Under the pieces are notes generated by a model. It was not told where the DNA came from, ran no database searches, and worked only from the letters and a program-made list of their open reading frames with translations. Positions 47,631-59,750 of a stretch of DNA of 64,000 nucleotides are shown here, in pieces. Source of the stretch: Nannobrachium achirus (taxonomy: Eukaryota; Chordata; Actinopteri; Myctophiformes; Myctophidae); the NCBI GenBank assembly GCA_963921795.1, contig OY997639.1, positions 55,316,426-55,380,425 of the forward strand. Direction: 5' to 3'. How positions within the stretch are numbered: the first letter of the stretch is position 1; each line of letters begins with the position of its first letter. The position numbers and the translations under genes are program-made.

Positions 47631-47734
47631 TCAACCGCTTATCCAGCATCGGGTCACTGGGGTAACAGTTCCAACTGAGATTTCTAGAGTTCCTTAATAA
47701 TAATAATTAAAATAAACAATACTAATGATTATAA

Positions 47735-48180
47735 TTGCGACCGTCAGGTCGCAGTTACTATGAAAACCTCCACCGCCTGTCTGTCCGTCAGTCTGTCTGT
47801 CACGTCACATCACACTTTTTTGCCCCTATCCATGTGAAATTTTCCACACACAATCCTTGTCTGCCAATCCACAACCCTCCACCCTTCCAGGGACCCCCGC
47901 AGCTCCAGGGACCCCCGCCAAATTTTTTAAAACACATTTTTGAATACTGCTACAGTTTTTGCCCTAAAATCACACAAATCGCTACAAGTGTATGTCTACA
48001 CTTATCTCATCAACGTCGATTTTTTTAACACATTTTTGGACCTAAACTTTTTTTTTTTCTAAAAAAATTTTTTTCAAACTTTTTTTTTTTTTCAATTTTT
48101 TTTTTCAAACTTTTTTTACACTAACTTCAACACACCAATCCACCAGATTTTATATTGACTGTGTGTCAATTCTTGTTTTT
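47735..48180. repeat. Dispersed repeat with GCGACCGTCAGGTCGC head; T-rich tail
   Basis: The head is an imperfect palindrome matching 26144 (GACCGTAGGTCGC), followed by CTGTCTGTCCGTC; long T-runs at about 48040-48115. Confidence 0.55.
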
Positions 48181-48864
48181 ACAACATTTTCTTCAATTAC
48201 ATTTTTCATGAAGCTTAATCTACTCAAGGAAGAATGCATGCAGAGTAAATTATGCATTCAGTCTTGGCAATATGTCATAACTTTGAACACAACAGATTAT
48301 GTGGTGCTTCACTTTAAAAGAGCAGCAAACCTGTTTGTATGTGTCAGTCTGGACCATCTTAGTCATGGTTTCTGTTTCTGTAAGCAACTATGTTTTTTTA
48401 TATATATTTTTTTTCTCTATCTAAAACCATAAAATAATGGAAAAGTTTGTAAAAAATATCTTGGGTTATGAACTCAATGTATTTTATCTGATGATGTGGG
48501 CGGGCCATCCATAGCCCAACAGATGGTTTACTAATTTTAAGTATTTTTAATCGAATGTTTGGTCAAACTGACCCAACCTTTGACCCAACAGTGTCAACCC
48601 AACAAAAAGATTGAACATTTGACCCAACATTTTTAAGAGTGTACAGATGATGCAGATGATGCTATTTTTCCGCGAAAACCGGACCCCGGCAAGGATTATA
48701 GAAAACATATAAAGAGAAGGCTTTAGAAGCTGAAAATAATGGAGTGGGTATTCTAAAACTTTAGCGATTTAACAGTTAGGACAATTTTAAGATTTGTTTT
48801 ATAAAAAAAGTTACATAGTATAACTTTAAGTATCTCATATAACATTTAAAGACAGACGGACAGA

Positions 48865-49975
48865 ACTGAAAAATACACCAGGTTTATGCAGACTGTTCAG
48901 TTGTCAACTGTTTAAACAGACAAATTATTTCAATATTGTCCCTTCCCAAACAAATAAATAACCCCTTCTACGATATAATAAGGAACACTTAATGCAGTAC
49001 ATGCCATTTTGAAATTAGACAAAAACTCACTTCTTGTTTAAAATGTATTTGGGCACCCCTTGTAGGATGTGTTAAGATCACCCAAGGGACAGTCACATTT
49101 GTACCACATTTCATTTTACGGTGTCTTTGCATCATCTGTCAACACTGTAGGCGGCCATTTTAGATTGGTCAATAACTTACTTCCCGTTTCAGATTGTTTT
49201 AGAAAACCCTACTAGTATGTGTTAGGATGACCCAAGGGACATGTATGCCAAATTGTATGCTTTTATGAGATTCTTTAGTTGTCTTTTGAGTAAATCACCA
49301 ACACTGTAGGCGGCCACTTTCAGTTTTGTAGACAACTCACTTCCTGTTTCAGATTCCTTTGGGCACCCCTTCTTGGATGTTTTAGGATGACTAAGGGATT
49401 TTGAAGCGGTGAAAGCCGCTTCCAAGGTGTGGCTTTGTCTGTCCCGTACATGTCTGACCAATTGGATTGGTCAATTTTGTCTGTCCCGTACATGTCCCGG
49501 GCATGCAGAATTGAGGATTGGTCAAGCTTCGCATGACAATTTGGCCCTCCAGACAAAATGTATAGATCTAGAACACAGATTTCATAGCTCTAGAACACAT
49601 AGAATAAGAATTCACAGCTTCACTTCGAACCAAGGTTCGATTTTTTTAGTCAATAGCCAACACTGTAGGTGGCCATTTTCAATATTATCAGTAATTCACT
49701 TCTTTGGGCACCCCTTCTAGGATGTCTTAGGATGACCCAAGGGACATGCGTACCAAATATTATGCTTTTTGGTGATTCTTTTGGTGTCTTTTGAGTCAAC
49801 GGTCAACAGTTTAGGCAGCTATTTTGAATTTTTTCCATAACTCACTTCCTGTTTAAGATTCTTTTGGGCACCCCCTCTAGGATGTTTTAGGATGACCCAA
49901 GGGACATCTGTACCAAATTTGGTGCTTGTATCCAACGCGTAACGTTTCAACCCTTATTTCCCCCTACTATGTAGG
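48865..49975 (+). repeat. Composite repeat, copy 2, right piece
   Basis: Resumes at ACTGAAAAATACACCAGG and runs through about five to six tandem units to CGTTTCAACCCTTATTTCCC. A non-matching segment of about 230 bp lies at roughly 49397-49630. Confidence 0.85.
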
Positions 49976-52432
49976 CAGGGTTCATTCCATTTACTCTGAT
50001 CTCACACTCTGAGTCTGGATAAGACCGTCTGCTAAATTGTAAATTGTAATCTTGTCCTTCAACTGGGAGGTCATTGGAAGGACATGGGTCCAATTGCAGA
50101 GCGCTAAACTCAGCGGGAGAGAGGGATGGGAGTGATAGATAAAAGATGGAGGAGAGAGGGATGCAGGTCTCCAGTGGTGGGATTTCATGAGATTTTGTGA
50201 GTTGGGAGTTGGAGCCCAGCTCTTTGCAGTTCAGGAATGACACACTTGTTGACCACAGGAGGTTGTGTGCAGTGCACCCATACACAGACACCCATGCATG
50301 CACGCGCATACACTTGCATAGCTCTCAGCCTTCTTGACAGTTCAAGTGGAGACCTGCTTTAGGCTACTTGCCTGCCTGCCTCAGCTGTGTTGTAACTGCT
50401 TACTATCTAAGTGGAGTATAAATCACGCATATCTGTATTTGGCGGGGCTTACAGGCAGGTCAGGACACACCTATCCACAGACCTATCTCAAACTTTCTCT
50501 GGCTCTCCCCTGCACAGATTTGCAACAATAAAAACTATAGTATGCGATGTGCGAATAACAGTAGGTAGAATAACCTCCCTCCGTAGAAGACATTCCAGTA
50601 AAACATGTGATGGATCACATCCATAAAGATAAGATATGAGAATATGACAAACAAATGCAAGACTTTATGGCTTTTCATTAGCTCTAGCCATATTGTCTCA
50701 GCTGTTTTGTATTAACACATTTACTTCCTGTGTGACGTCTGACATTTATATGGCATCATGGTGTCTTTATTTATTTATGAGGTGCAGCATAAATAGTATA
50801 TAATAACTATATAACCACTAAAGAGTGGTACATATTTTATACAGTGACCATACAATACATCAGTACATGGCTGATGTAATATGAAAATGTGTGAACTTGG
50901 CTTAGGGACATCTTGTTGTTCGGGTGATGACATGACAAATCTCTCCACAGTATTACCAAAACTAAAGCAATTTGGCACGGTGATTAGCCTTACTTGCTTT
51001 TGTAAAGATGAGATGATGAAGAGAGGATGACAGAAACAAAATGACAAGTGAAGGCAAGAGAGGCACAGCTGCCTGGGTCACCCGGTTCCAGGGAGTTTGT
51101 TTGCAAGCTGGGGCAATCAATGGACACCGGCCCAGATAGACACTTAAAGAGGCCATCTCTTAGGTCAGACAGATTCTACAGGGACAGAGATTAAAACCTT
51201 CAACTGGCTGCCACAAATGAAGAATGATGATGATGGATGTGAATTCTGCTGCTGCCAATTGTCTTGAACTTGAAATACAACATTGTGGGACACATGCCCC
51301 ATGGATAAATCTTTTATAAACGGATGATATTTAGTACTAGTAGCATACTTGTTCGGTCCAATACCATATTGCATCCCTTCAGAAACAGAACTAGCTTGCC
51401 AATTCCAGTAAAATAAATCTGCGTGGATGCAACACATTTATGCAGGACTAGTTTTCAAGCTGTTACAGCTTGCATGAGCCTGCCTTGGAAGCCTCAACAA
51501 GACCTTCAGTGTCACTGTAACTCACACTTGTTTCTGGTTTGAGCATATAGGTTTCAACTGCCCTGAAAAAAAGTCAAGGATAGGATAGTGGTGTCAATTG
51601 TTAAAGGAAGCGTGCACTCAAAGGGCCATACTTAAATATCGGGGCTCAGACCCTGAGGTGATGAAGCACAGCTGTCTCTCACAATTTTAAAAGGAGCAGA
51701 ACAGGAGGAAAAGGAGGGGAAAAGAGACCTTTTTCCACCACACAATAAATGACTGAAACTAGCTGTGGCATGTAGAGACAAGGCACAAAGTAATGTTCAT
51801 GAAAAAAAAAAGAAAAGAACAAATCATGAGTGGAATGGAGTAGATTCATCATGATGGATACCATTCTTTATTTCAACGCAGGGTTCAATTTGTAAAATAT
51901 TTAAAAACAAAAAAAGAAACAGGGACATTTTCCTCTTCATATGGACGACTTCACCACTTCATATAATAATTGGTCCTCACTAATGTTCACGATAAAAGAG
52001 CAATTTCTTTCCACTCGGCCTGTGTCTCCATCGTTAGGCAGATTATTTTTTTAATTGGATTTTTATTATCGAGAGAACAGGAGCATTTTCAGAAATAGAT
52101 AGCCTGCAGTTTCTATTAGCTTGGATTCCCCATCGATGATGTCACTTGTAGATATATAGATTATATTGTAGATTATATTGTGATATTATCAAACAAAACA
52201 TTATTATATCAGACACTCTGCTTACAAAAGTAAATGCCTGGCCAAAAGCAGGAATAAAACATAGATTAGAGAGTATCCCTAACAGCGATGAAAATAAATG
52301 TGGGATATCAAAAGCAGAGACATGGACCCCCCTCCAGCAAATCCAACCCTCTACATAAATACATGTTGGATTCTTTCGCAGAGGCTAAAATTACCCATGC
52401 CAATTTCTATAGAACCTGTAGAATTGTATAGT

Positions 52433-52433
<1 letters not shown>
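49976..52433. other. No gene recognised
   Basis: Single-copy-looking DNA; candidate regulatory stretch at 51955-52150 listed separately. Confidence 0.45.
51955..52150. promoter_or_regulatory. Candidate conserved non-coding element
   Basis: Repeat-free, TAAT-rich: ATAATAATTGG, TCACTAATG, TTTTTAATTGG, TTTATTATCGAGAG, CTATTAGCTTGG and a CCCATCGATGATG. Texture resembles developmental enhancers; alignment not available. Confidence 0.25.

Positions 52434-52497
<64 letters not shown>
52434..52497. repeat. (TG)n microsatellite
   Basis: About 32 TG units. Confidence 0.95.
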
Positions 52498-52500
<3 letters not shown>

Positions 52501-52852
52501 AGGTCACAGCTTTTACTATCATAAGGGGTTACATAAAAACCCCATGCTTTGATTTGGTTTCAGACAATGGAGAACACTGCCCGTTTAAGATCGGTATTTA
52601 AAAAGATAATTTCACTCCTCATTGTGGTACACCAGACTGTTCTGCACGGAAAGAATATGACATCACACTGGCTTACCCTTAGACAAGAAAATGAAAGTTG
52701 TGGCAATTTATTTGTTTTAGTCATGTCACTATATAAAGATACTTCTCTGTTTAGAGACAAGACTGTCGGCCTTCAGATAAAATAAATAAAATCAAAGGTC
52801 AGACAAAATCATATGGTTTGTTCGGTACAACAAACACATTTGACAAGGTGCC

Positions 52853-53490
52853 TGGTGGTTCAGCCAGTTTGTGTGCAGACCATAATGCTCCTAGTGAACG
52901 CAAGGACAGTGGCGTCAGTTCAGAAAAAGGTAAGGTATGGCAACATGACTGGTGTCGCGCGCGTGCAAGACACCTTAGCAACAGGCATGATACATTTATT
53001 TTAAGAAGTACATTCTATTTCTTTCCCCCAAAATGTCTATGGTTTCTTGGGCTGGATATGGCAGACTGGAACGGTTGTTCAAGCTTAAGTGCAGCTAAAC
53101 TTGACATAATATAGTAAACGTGCCACAATTAACAATAATGAATTGCACCTGTGCAGCTGACCTGCGGAACCTGGGAACATACCATTCTGTAAAGATGGGG
53201 AGAAGAAGTGTGGAGAATATAATTATAATACCTTGTTAAATTTTGCATTTGTCGTTATTTTAATGAGACATTCATGGATTTATATTTTAAAGTAACTTGT
53301 ATTCTCCCCCCTGGACCCAGGGTATGGCAGCTGCATACCCCTGCCATACCCAATTGACGCCCCTGCGCAAGGATCTGGGTTCAAATCTCGCATGGCTCCC
53401 CTCTCTCTGACCTTGATTTCCTGTTTCTCTGCATTGACCTATTAAAAGAAAAAATAAAATAAAATAAATCTTAAATCTTAAATGTGAAAC
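52853..53490 (+). mobile_element. tRNA-derived SINE split by a hAT element
   Basis: Left piece 52853-52906 has an A-box-like TGGTTCAGCCAGTTTG. The right piece from 53366 has the B box GGGTTCAAATCTC, the CCCCTCTCTCTGACC body and an A-rich end with AATAAA repeats. The 459-bp insert sits between the two Pol III boxes. Confidence 0.75.
52907..53365. mobile_element. hAT-type MITE, family CAGTGGCGTCAGTT
   Basis: 459 bp from CAGTGGCGTCAGTT to CAATTGACGCCCCTG, with a perfect 8-bp duplication CGCAAGGA (52899-52906, 53366-53373). Both ends carry GGTATGGCA-type subterminal repeats. No transposase. Confidence 0.93.
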
Positions 53491-54615
53491 CCTCTCCGAG
53501 GAGAGGAAGAAAGAAGAAGCTTCAAAGCGTTCCAGAGGAAGTGGAATTCTTTGGTGAGAGAGAACAGACCTGCAGTTGGAACAAAATGAAAATCCATGAA
53601 ACATTTTAATGATTACTCTCCCCTTATGAACAATAACTACATTACCAACCATGCTTTGTTTTTGTTTTATCGTACGGTCAGCTTTTATGATTATGACTAG
53701 TGGATAAGTGCTCTGGTATTACTGTATATCATTTGTCTGTTTATACTAAAATCCCCAGTGTTCATTTAACCACATGAACCCTATCGTCCCTATTCTGGCC
53801 ATTTTATGGTTATTTCCTTGATTTGACGTACAACACAGTATAGGGTGTAACAGTAAAGAAATTAAAAATAAATAGATTGGACAACACCCCAGTGTTTCAT
53901 TTCCCCTTTCATAAAGCACCAAGCCTTTCACCAAAGTTTCACATGGTCCTTCCCCCCTGAAGATTTCCTGATGAGGTGATATCACTTTAGGCTGACTGAA
54001 GAGCTGTGAGTGTGTGTGGATCCATTACTAGGACAGAAGACCAGTGAAGTACTAAACCCCAGTTCTTGAGGCAAGTTTAGATTGCCTTGCTCAAATAGGG
54101 CTCAGTCAAATTTGTACTGGAGTGCTTGTTTAAAAAAAAATAGGCCTACTTAACTATTCCAAATAACAAAGTACATTTTCTTAGGCATTTTCATTTTTCC
54201 CCATAGTTTAAATAAAGGTAAAAGGTTGATCTACTTGTAAATCTGCTATTTTCACTATATTTGAAATAGGGATTGCGAAGTGAATTCATAATGTACCTAA
54301 ACTCAAATGTATGGATTGAATGTAGCTGATTCTTTGACAACATTTTCACAAAGAAGTAGGGATGTCAACAAAAAATGTAATAATGTAGCTGATTCTTGAC
54401 TTTTTCCCTTCCTAGACAAGTAGTGGAGAGAAAGTATCCAAAAATACAAACACTCAAAAGCACAGATAATGAAACCAATGTACTTCATTACTGTCCAGTG
54501 CCCACCACTGTTAAGGACCCCGCATGAGCTGAAGACTCCCAACTGGACCACATGACGGCCAGGAAGCTGGGTTGCCATGGAAACAAGGAAGGAAAATAAT
54601 CCCAGGAACCTTCAC

Positions 54616-54618
<3 letters not shown>
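53491..54618. other. No gene recognised
   Basis: A hairpin remnant (TTGATCTACTTG then TAAATCTGCTATTTTC) is at about 54228-54258. Confidence 0.45.
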
Positions 54619-54685
<67 letters not shown>

Positions 54686-54697
54686 TGCGTGCGCGCG
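54619..54697. repeat. (TG)n then (CGTG)n microsatellite
   Basis: TG units to 54667, then GCGT units. Confidence 0.95.
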
Positions 54698-55584
54698 TAG
54701 GCTTAGTCTGTGTAATGTGAAGTGCGCACAAAAGTTCATTTATAACTCACACGATTTGTAGTGATCTACTTTGAGACAATGATTCACTGGTCCCTGAGGA
54801 GGGTGTAAGTGAACTCGCTTTTTTGGGGTGGGGGGGGGGGGGGGACTGAGGGGCAGAGAGAGTTAGAGAGAGGTTAAGCTTCATTTATACTTTGTCATAG
54901 AACGGTGTCACTGGCAGAAAATAACTGTCACTTGAAAACCAGTTATTTTTGATGAGCGATGTGGTTGTACCAGGAACCATAAATTAGGCTTCAAAGGAGC
55001 GAGACAGAGAGGGGACGTGAGGGGATGACAGATGATTTATAGGAGTTCACACATGCCATTGTTGGCAGCCTCACACATTCTCTTTACTTATGTAATGAAT
55101 CTATCATGCAGTCGTTACCACAATGGCAAGATTAGCTTTCTCTCATTGCCTGGCTAATATAGGGAACATCACTGTGTTTTTTCTTCTTCTTTTTTTTTTT
55201 ACTTTTCATGGAAATGCTAATTGAGTGAAAACAGAATAACTACAGGGGGAAAAGTTTCCCAGGCTCGGACGGACTGACCAACTCTTTTAAAGAGAGGTTT
55301 GGGTTTGCCATGCCAGGCTTTGGTCAAATGAAAGAGTCTTTAATGGATTCATATAGGGCATTGCTGCCCAGCAGAATGGCTGTGGATACTGGATCCTTCA
55401 GCTTTTCTAATTTGACATCATACAGTGAAGTGACCAAAGGCTATGTTACTGTAATCAGAGTACCACTTAGCTTTATTTCTTTCCCACGGCGCCGGCCAGC
55501 AAGCCATGGCCGTACAATGCCAAATTTAGGACACTCATAGACAAACTGCAGAAATAATACCTGCACGCAATTCTGCATTGTTTG

Positions 55585-55587
<3 letters not shown>
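54698..55587. other. No gene recognised; G-run near 54828
   Basis: A poly-G of about 17 at 54828-54844 with two breaks upstream. Confidence 0.45.

Positions 55588-55629
<42 letters not shown>
55588..55629. repeat. (TG)n microsatellite
   Basis: About 20 TG units. Confidence 0.93.
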
Positions 55630-55630
<1 letters not shown>

Positions 55631-56289
55631 ACTTAAAACTTTGAGCATTTTACACAACACGTTGAAACATGCAGCTGATGGTTGCGCCTCATTCATTTGT
55701 CACAGCAATTTTCTAGGAGGAATAGTGGAATTGACTTTGGGTTCAAAGGTCAAGTAAGAATTAGATCAGGGTCAACGCAGAGAGAAGGTATTGACACTGT
55801 CTGTCTGAAACAGAAGCAAACAAGATAAGTACCAATGGGACACAAGTTAACCTCGAGTCAAGGAATTCGATGGTCAAGCAATGCTTTTCTCCTCAATCAG
55901 CCTAGAAATAACCTATTTACCGACTGGATGTTAATGACTGTGTGCCCAGTGCTTGACATGTCCGTGTGCGTGCATACTGTACAGCTGCCCGTGCACGCAC
56001 GCATATATTTCTGTCCATGTACTCATCGCTCACACCTAAGTGTTGCTTATGAGTGTGGCTAACACCCTACATGGCCCGTGGCAGCGTGCATCTACTCCCC
56101 AGGCATGTGTGTGCATCACTTCACACACCCGCGGCGGCGCTCCCCAGCCCCGTGGGACGCGTCACCCTCGGCCCGGAGTAGACACTTCACAGAGCAGTAA
56201 ACACATCCAGACCCAAGGTCACAAGCCTGACGTCAGCCTGTGTTTCAGAAACGCAGAACCAGATGCATGGGCATGTACTACACACGTTC

Positions 56290-56327
56290 ACACGCACACA
56301 CACACACGCACACGCACACGCACACGC

Positions 56328-56375
<48 letters not shown>
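56290..56375. repeat. (CA)n with (CGCACA)n section
   Basis: CA units with regularly spaced CG steps in the left half. Confidence 0.93.
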
Positions 56376-56378
<3 letters not shown>

Positions 56379-57859
56379 ATGAATGGCATCGTTTTGGCTC
56401 TTATCTTTGGTGGATTGTGGGAGAACAGGTTACCATAGAGATCAATAGAGTGTTCCAGCTGCAAAGAGCACCAAATGGGTTTCAAAGATTAGAGAAAACA
56501 GTAGAAACCAAAGCCATAATTTATTGTGAAACCAGTGCCAGTCAGAAAAGAGGATCAACTCCAACGATGGGAAATAGCCTTTCTCTTTAAAAGTCTCTAG
56601 GGAGCATTAAACCAGACCTATTGCACAAGTGCAGATGTATAGTAAACCAGTCAACACAGAGGCCAGGGCCATTAACGATGTATACCCAATAGTAATAGCT
56701 CTGGAGGTCACAGTTCACAGCATCAATAAGAAGAGAAACAGGACAAAGGCGGTATAAGGTCATGGTGTTGTGAGAAATGCCTGCGGTAACTTTTATTAGT
56801 GTGTGTATTTGAAATATATGATCCTCTCAAGTCTGGAGTCATTGAATCATCTTGTTCACTGCGTGCTAAGAGGACTGGACAATATAACTGTCCTGTCTAA
56901 AAATACACTAAAATACATGAAAAGTGGACTAGATAACATGGAAAAAGGAAAACTAAAAAGGCCCAGATGTAATGATTTAGTCTCATCACATCATCTGGTC
57001 TTCCCTCTCTTATGCACCAGTTTGCAGAGTTGATCACTATTTATTCATTCCTTGCCCTTAATGCAAGTAAATTATTATTTACTTGAAAATGTTCTGAAAC
57101 AGCTGGAACGACACAGACCTGGTTAGCGATATTTGCTCAGTAAATAAACAGGATTTGAAATTACAGCATTGGTGCGTCTCTTAATCATTTTCAGATTTTG
57201 TGAGACGTTATGTAAGTGATCTGAGCAACAGATCATTCGGTACTATAATCCCCTCGCCCTCCTGAGAGATTGTCTCTATTTGGGGTTCGCTGTTTGTTGG
57301 TCTTACCATTTTGGTTGTTATGGTGTGGAAAAAATGCTAAAGTGGCAGAGGCAGAAACAGCGTTTGGATAATTTGTGGAGACAGTTCAAAGTCGCTGCTT
57401 TTGCTGCCAAGTGCCTTCTCATTGTTTACTGGTTTCACCAAGAGACATGAGAATCAGATTAGTGGCGGTGCTGCTGCTTTTTCGCTCCAGAATGCATCTG
57501 TGTGGCACCCATGGCCGCTGAGTCACCCCCGGCTCTCTGTTCCACATTACATAGCTGCATACAGTATGTGCCCTCACACTGTCAGCCTTGAGCTTAATCA
57601 CACTTTTGTTGTTGTTGACGATCTGTTATTTTCTGTGTGTGAGACGGTTGTTAGGCCAAGTATACATTTGTCATTAGGCTACACAGGTGCTGGAGAGGCC
57701 CTGTCATCCCAATTTTGTATACTGTAGGTAAAAAAGATTGATCGTTGCATCAAGAGATCTGCTATTTTTTACTATTTTTTAAATAGAGCATAACCTTGAC
57801 TGGGGTAACGCAGGGGTCTACACTTGGTCCTAGCCTGTTTTCCCTCTTCACCAAATCTC
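56376..57859. other. No gene recognised
   Basis: A partial hairpin right arm (AGATCTGCTATTTTTTAC) is at about 57757-57775. Confidence 0.45.
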
Positions 57860-57943
57860 TTTGCCGGAAATAGTTGATCTATAAGCTCACAATGAGTCAC
57901 GTGCGATGCATTGTAAGCTTGTAGATCTGCTATTTTTGGCAAA
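57860..57943. repeat. Hairpin (35-nt arms, 14-nt loop)
   Basis: Left 57860-57894 and right 57909-57943, flank TTTGCC/GGCAAA, a few mismatches. The loop contains CACGTG. It appears to lie in an eroded hAT-like repeat starting CAGGGGTCTACAC near 57811. Confidence 0.85.
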
Positions 57944-58294
57944 CGTTCACTTTTAGCTGATTGTTCACCTATTATGAAATGTCCAGGATAGGGATTTCAA
58001 GGTTCATTTGGTTAAGTAGTTAAGCCTAATGATGCTTCATATTAATGTTGCTGCTTTCATTACAGCTTCAATATTTTTCTTCTGACATATGCATCCTATT
58101 GTTAATGGAGGACTATAAAGTTAAAAGAGCTTATTGCTATCCTTTTTTCCACACTTTATACAGCTTACAACATAGCAGCTCTTTCCAAATCAAATGGCTA
58201 TAAACAAGACTTCAGCCTCCCTACCATTCCAGTGTCACAAAGAAAAACAAGATGCTGAAGCTGCAGAAACACTTCCCAGATGTTTTGCCCTGAT

Positions 58295-58407
<113 letters not shown>

Positions 58408-58828
58408 TGCTTCACATTCTGATTTCTTTGCTGTTCACAACACAATTAGGCCAAGGATGAGGGTCATAAAAAACACTTGTAAGAATGATTGGTTTCTGAC
58501 TATAAAATAATTCCACATATAACCAGCCATTCACTGGGTTCCATGGTTATATGAGTGCACAAAAAACTCACCCACAGTTATGAAATTGAACACACAGCTG
58601 AACAAAGTACTATTATTGAGTCGTTACTAACCAGATTACAAGCAGACGAGAGTTTCGGGAAAAATTTGTCATATTCAGATGTTTTCGTTTTTGCATAGTT
58701 TTCAGAGAATTATGTTGCGTGTTGCTCCCTGTCTGGTGTACAACTGTCTCAACTTCCTGACTGATTGTTCCTTCCTGACTGGGCCAACGGGAGGCTTGTC
58801 TTTCAGGCATGTGACATGCAACATCTGC

Positions 58829-59254
58829 CAGGGGTGTCTCACCAAATCCTGGGTATAAGGATTCACTGCGGCCCCCCATGAATGTTCTTCATGGGGGAGG
58901 GGGTTTTAACCCTTTTAGACTGGGAACGCATTATTACACATTATTTTGTGCTTTAAAGGAGCTATAGTCAACTTTTTCATTGTAGGGCCGACACTTTGTT
59001 TACATCCTAGTCTATAGTAAACAAAGTGTCTGTCTTTTTTGTACGCTTTTTGTGGTCATTTTTGAATAGAAACACATAAATGAAGCTTATTTTTTTATAA
59101 AATATTTTCGAAACATTATTTTTATTTTAGCATCCATTTCTCAAGAAAAAGTTGACTATAGCTCCTTTAACTATTAAAAATAGCAGCTCTACAAGCTCAT
59201 AGCGCGACACCAGGTGTGTGCAAGTCTTTGAATATTTCAAAAAATAAAGAAAGA
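58829..59254. mobile_element. hAT-type fragment, family CAGGGGTGTxxCACC, with a MITE inside
   Basis: Starts CAGGGGTGTCTCACCAAATC as at 61417 and 31431. It holds the TTAA MITE at 58957 and a half hairpin at 59173-59205. CATGTGACATGCAACA occurs on both sides (about 58808 and 59256). Confidence 0.7.
58957..59166. mobile_element. TTAA-flanked MITE (piggyBac-type), 210 bp
   Basis: TTAA at 58953-58956 and 59167-59170. Perfect inverted ends AGGAGCTATAGTCAACTTTT and its complement. It contains a 14-nt-arm hairpin at 58990-59030. Confidence 0.92.
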
Positions 59255-59619
59255 ACATGTGACATGCAACACTGCTATGCTCAGGTCCTTGTAGGACCCA
59301 GGGATGTCACACTTACTTCCAGCATAGACGGCAGGATGAAACCAACTCCCCAACGTTGACATGATAGATTATTTAGATATGATTGTAATAAATGGCCTTT
59401 GAAAAAGTAAATATTGGACCTACAGTATTTTTCCACAAGCCATTCTTTTTCCAAGTTATTTTTTTTCACATTTTTCATCATTTATTGATAGTACAGTGGA
59501 TACACAGAGAGAGAAACGAGGAGTGACATGGAGTAAAATGGTTCAGCACCGTCGGGCATCAGGAGAGTCTTTCAGTCCGAGTGTATCAAAAAGCACCTTG
59601 GTTAAGCCCTGCTGGTCCG

Positions 59620-59750
59620 ACCAGTTTAACATTCACCAGGTTAGCATTCACCAGCGTCGGCATGTTAGCATTTCACCAGGTTAGCATTCACCAGAGTTAG
59701 TTTTACTGACGTTAGGGAGGGTTAGGGTTAAGGTTAGGTGTAGGTGTAAC
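59620..59750. repeat. Minisatellite, left member of an inverted pair
   Basis: Units of AGGTTAGCATTCACCAG and CATGTTAGCATTTCACC, then GTTAGTTTTACTGACGTTAG and GGGTTAGGGTTAAGGTTAGG. Confidence 0.85.

Larger units (their letters stand above)
46173..48641. mobile_element. TA-flanked element, ends CACTCTTAAAAATGTTGGGT
   Basis: Inverted ends CACTCTTAAAAATGTTGGGT and ACCCAACATTTTTAAGAGTG with TA on each side (46171-46172, 48642-48643). About 2.47 kb. Subterminal parts repeat GGGTTG/CAACCC. The interior holds fragments of other repeats (46640-46817, 47737-48180) and no convincing transposase frame. Confidence 0.82.
45842..48825. mobile_element. TTAA-flanked element, ends AGCTATACTGTGTAA
   Basis: TTAA at 45838-45841 and 48826-48829. 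Ends AGCTATACTGTGTAAG and GTTACATAGTATAACT are inverted repeats with few mismatches. Its own sequence is about 500 bp; the rest is the 46173-48641 insertion. piggyBac-type target, no transposase recognised. Confidence 0.75.
45700..48864 (-). mobile_element. LINE or SINE 3' end inserted in the composite repeat, itself filled by younger elements
   Basis: Bounded by ACTGA (45695-45699, 48865-48869). The left edge is (TTGA)n, i.e. an (AATC)n-type tail on the minus strand after AATAAATTCTT, as in CR1/L2/RTE elements. Only about 140 bp on the left and 35 bp on the right belong to it; the rest is the nested insertions. The uninterrupted site is preserved in copy 1 at 641-655. Confidence 0.7.
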
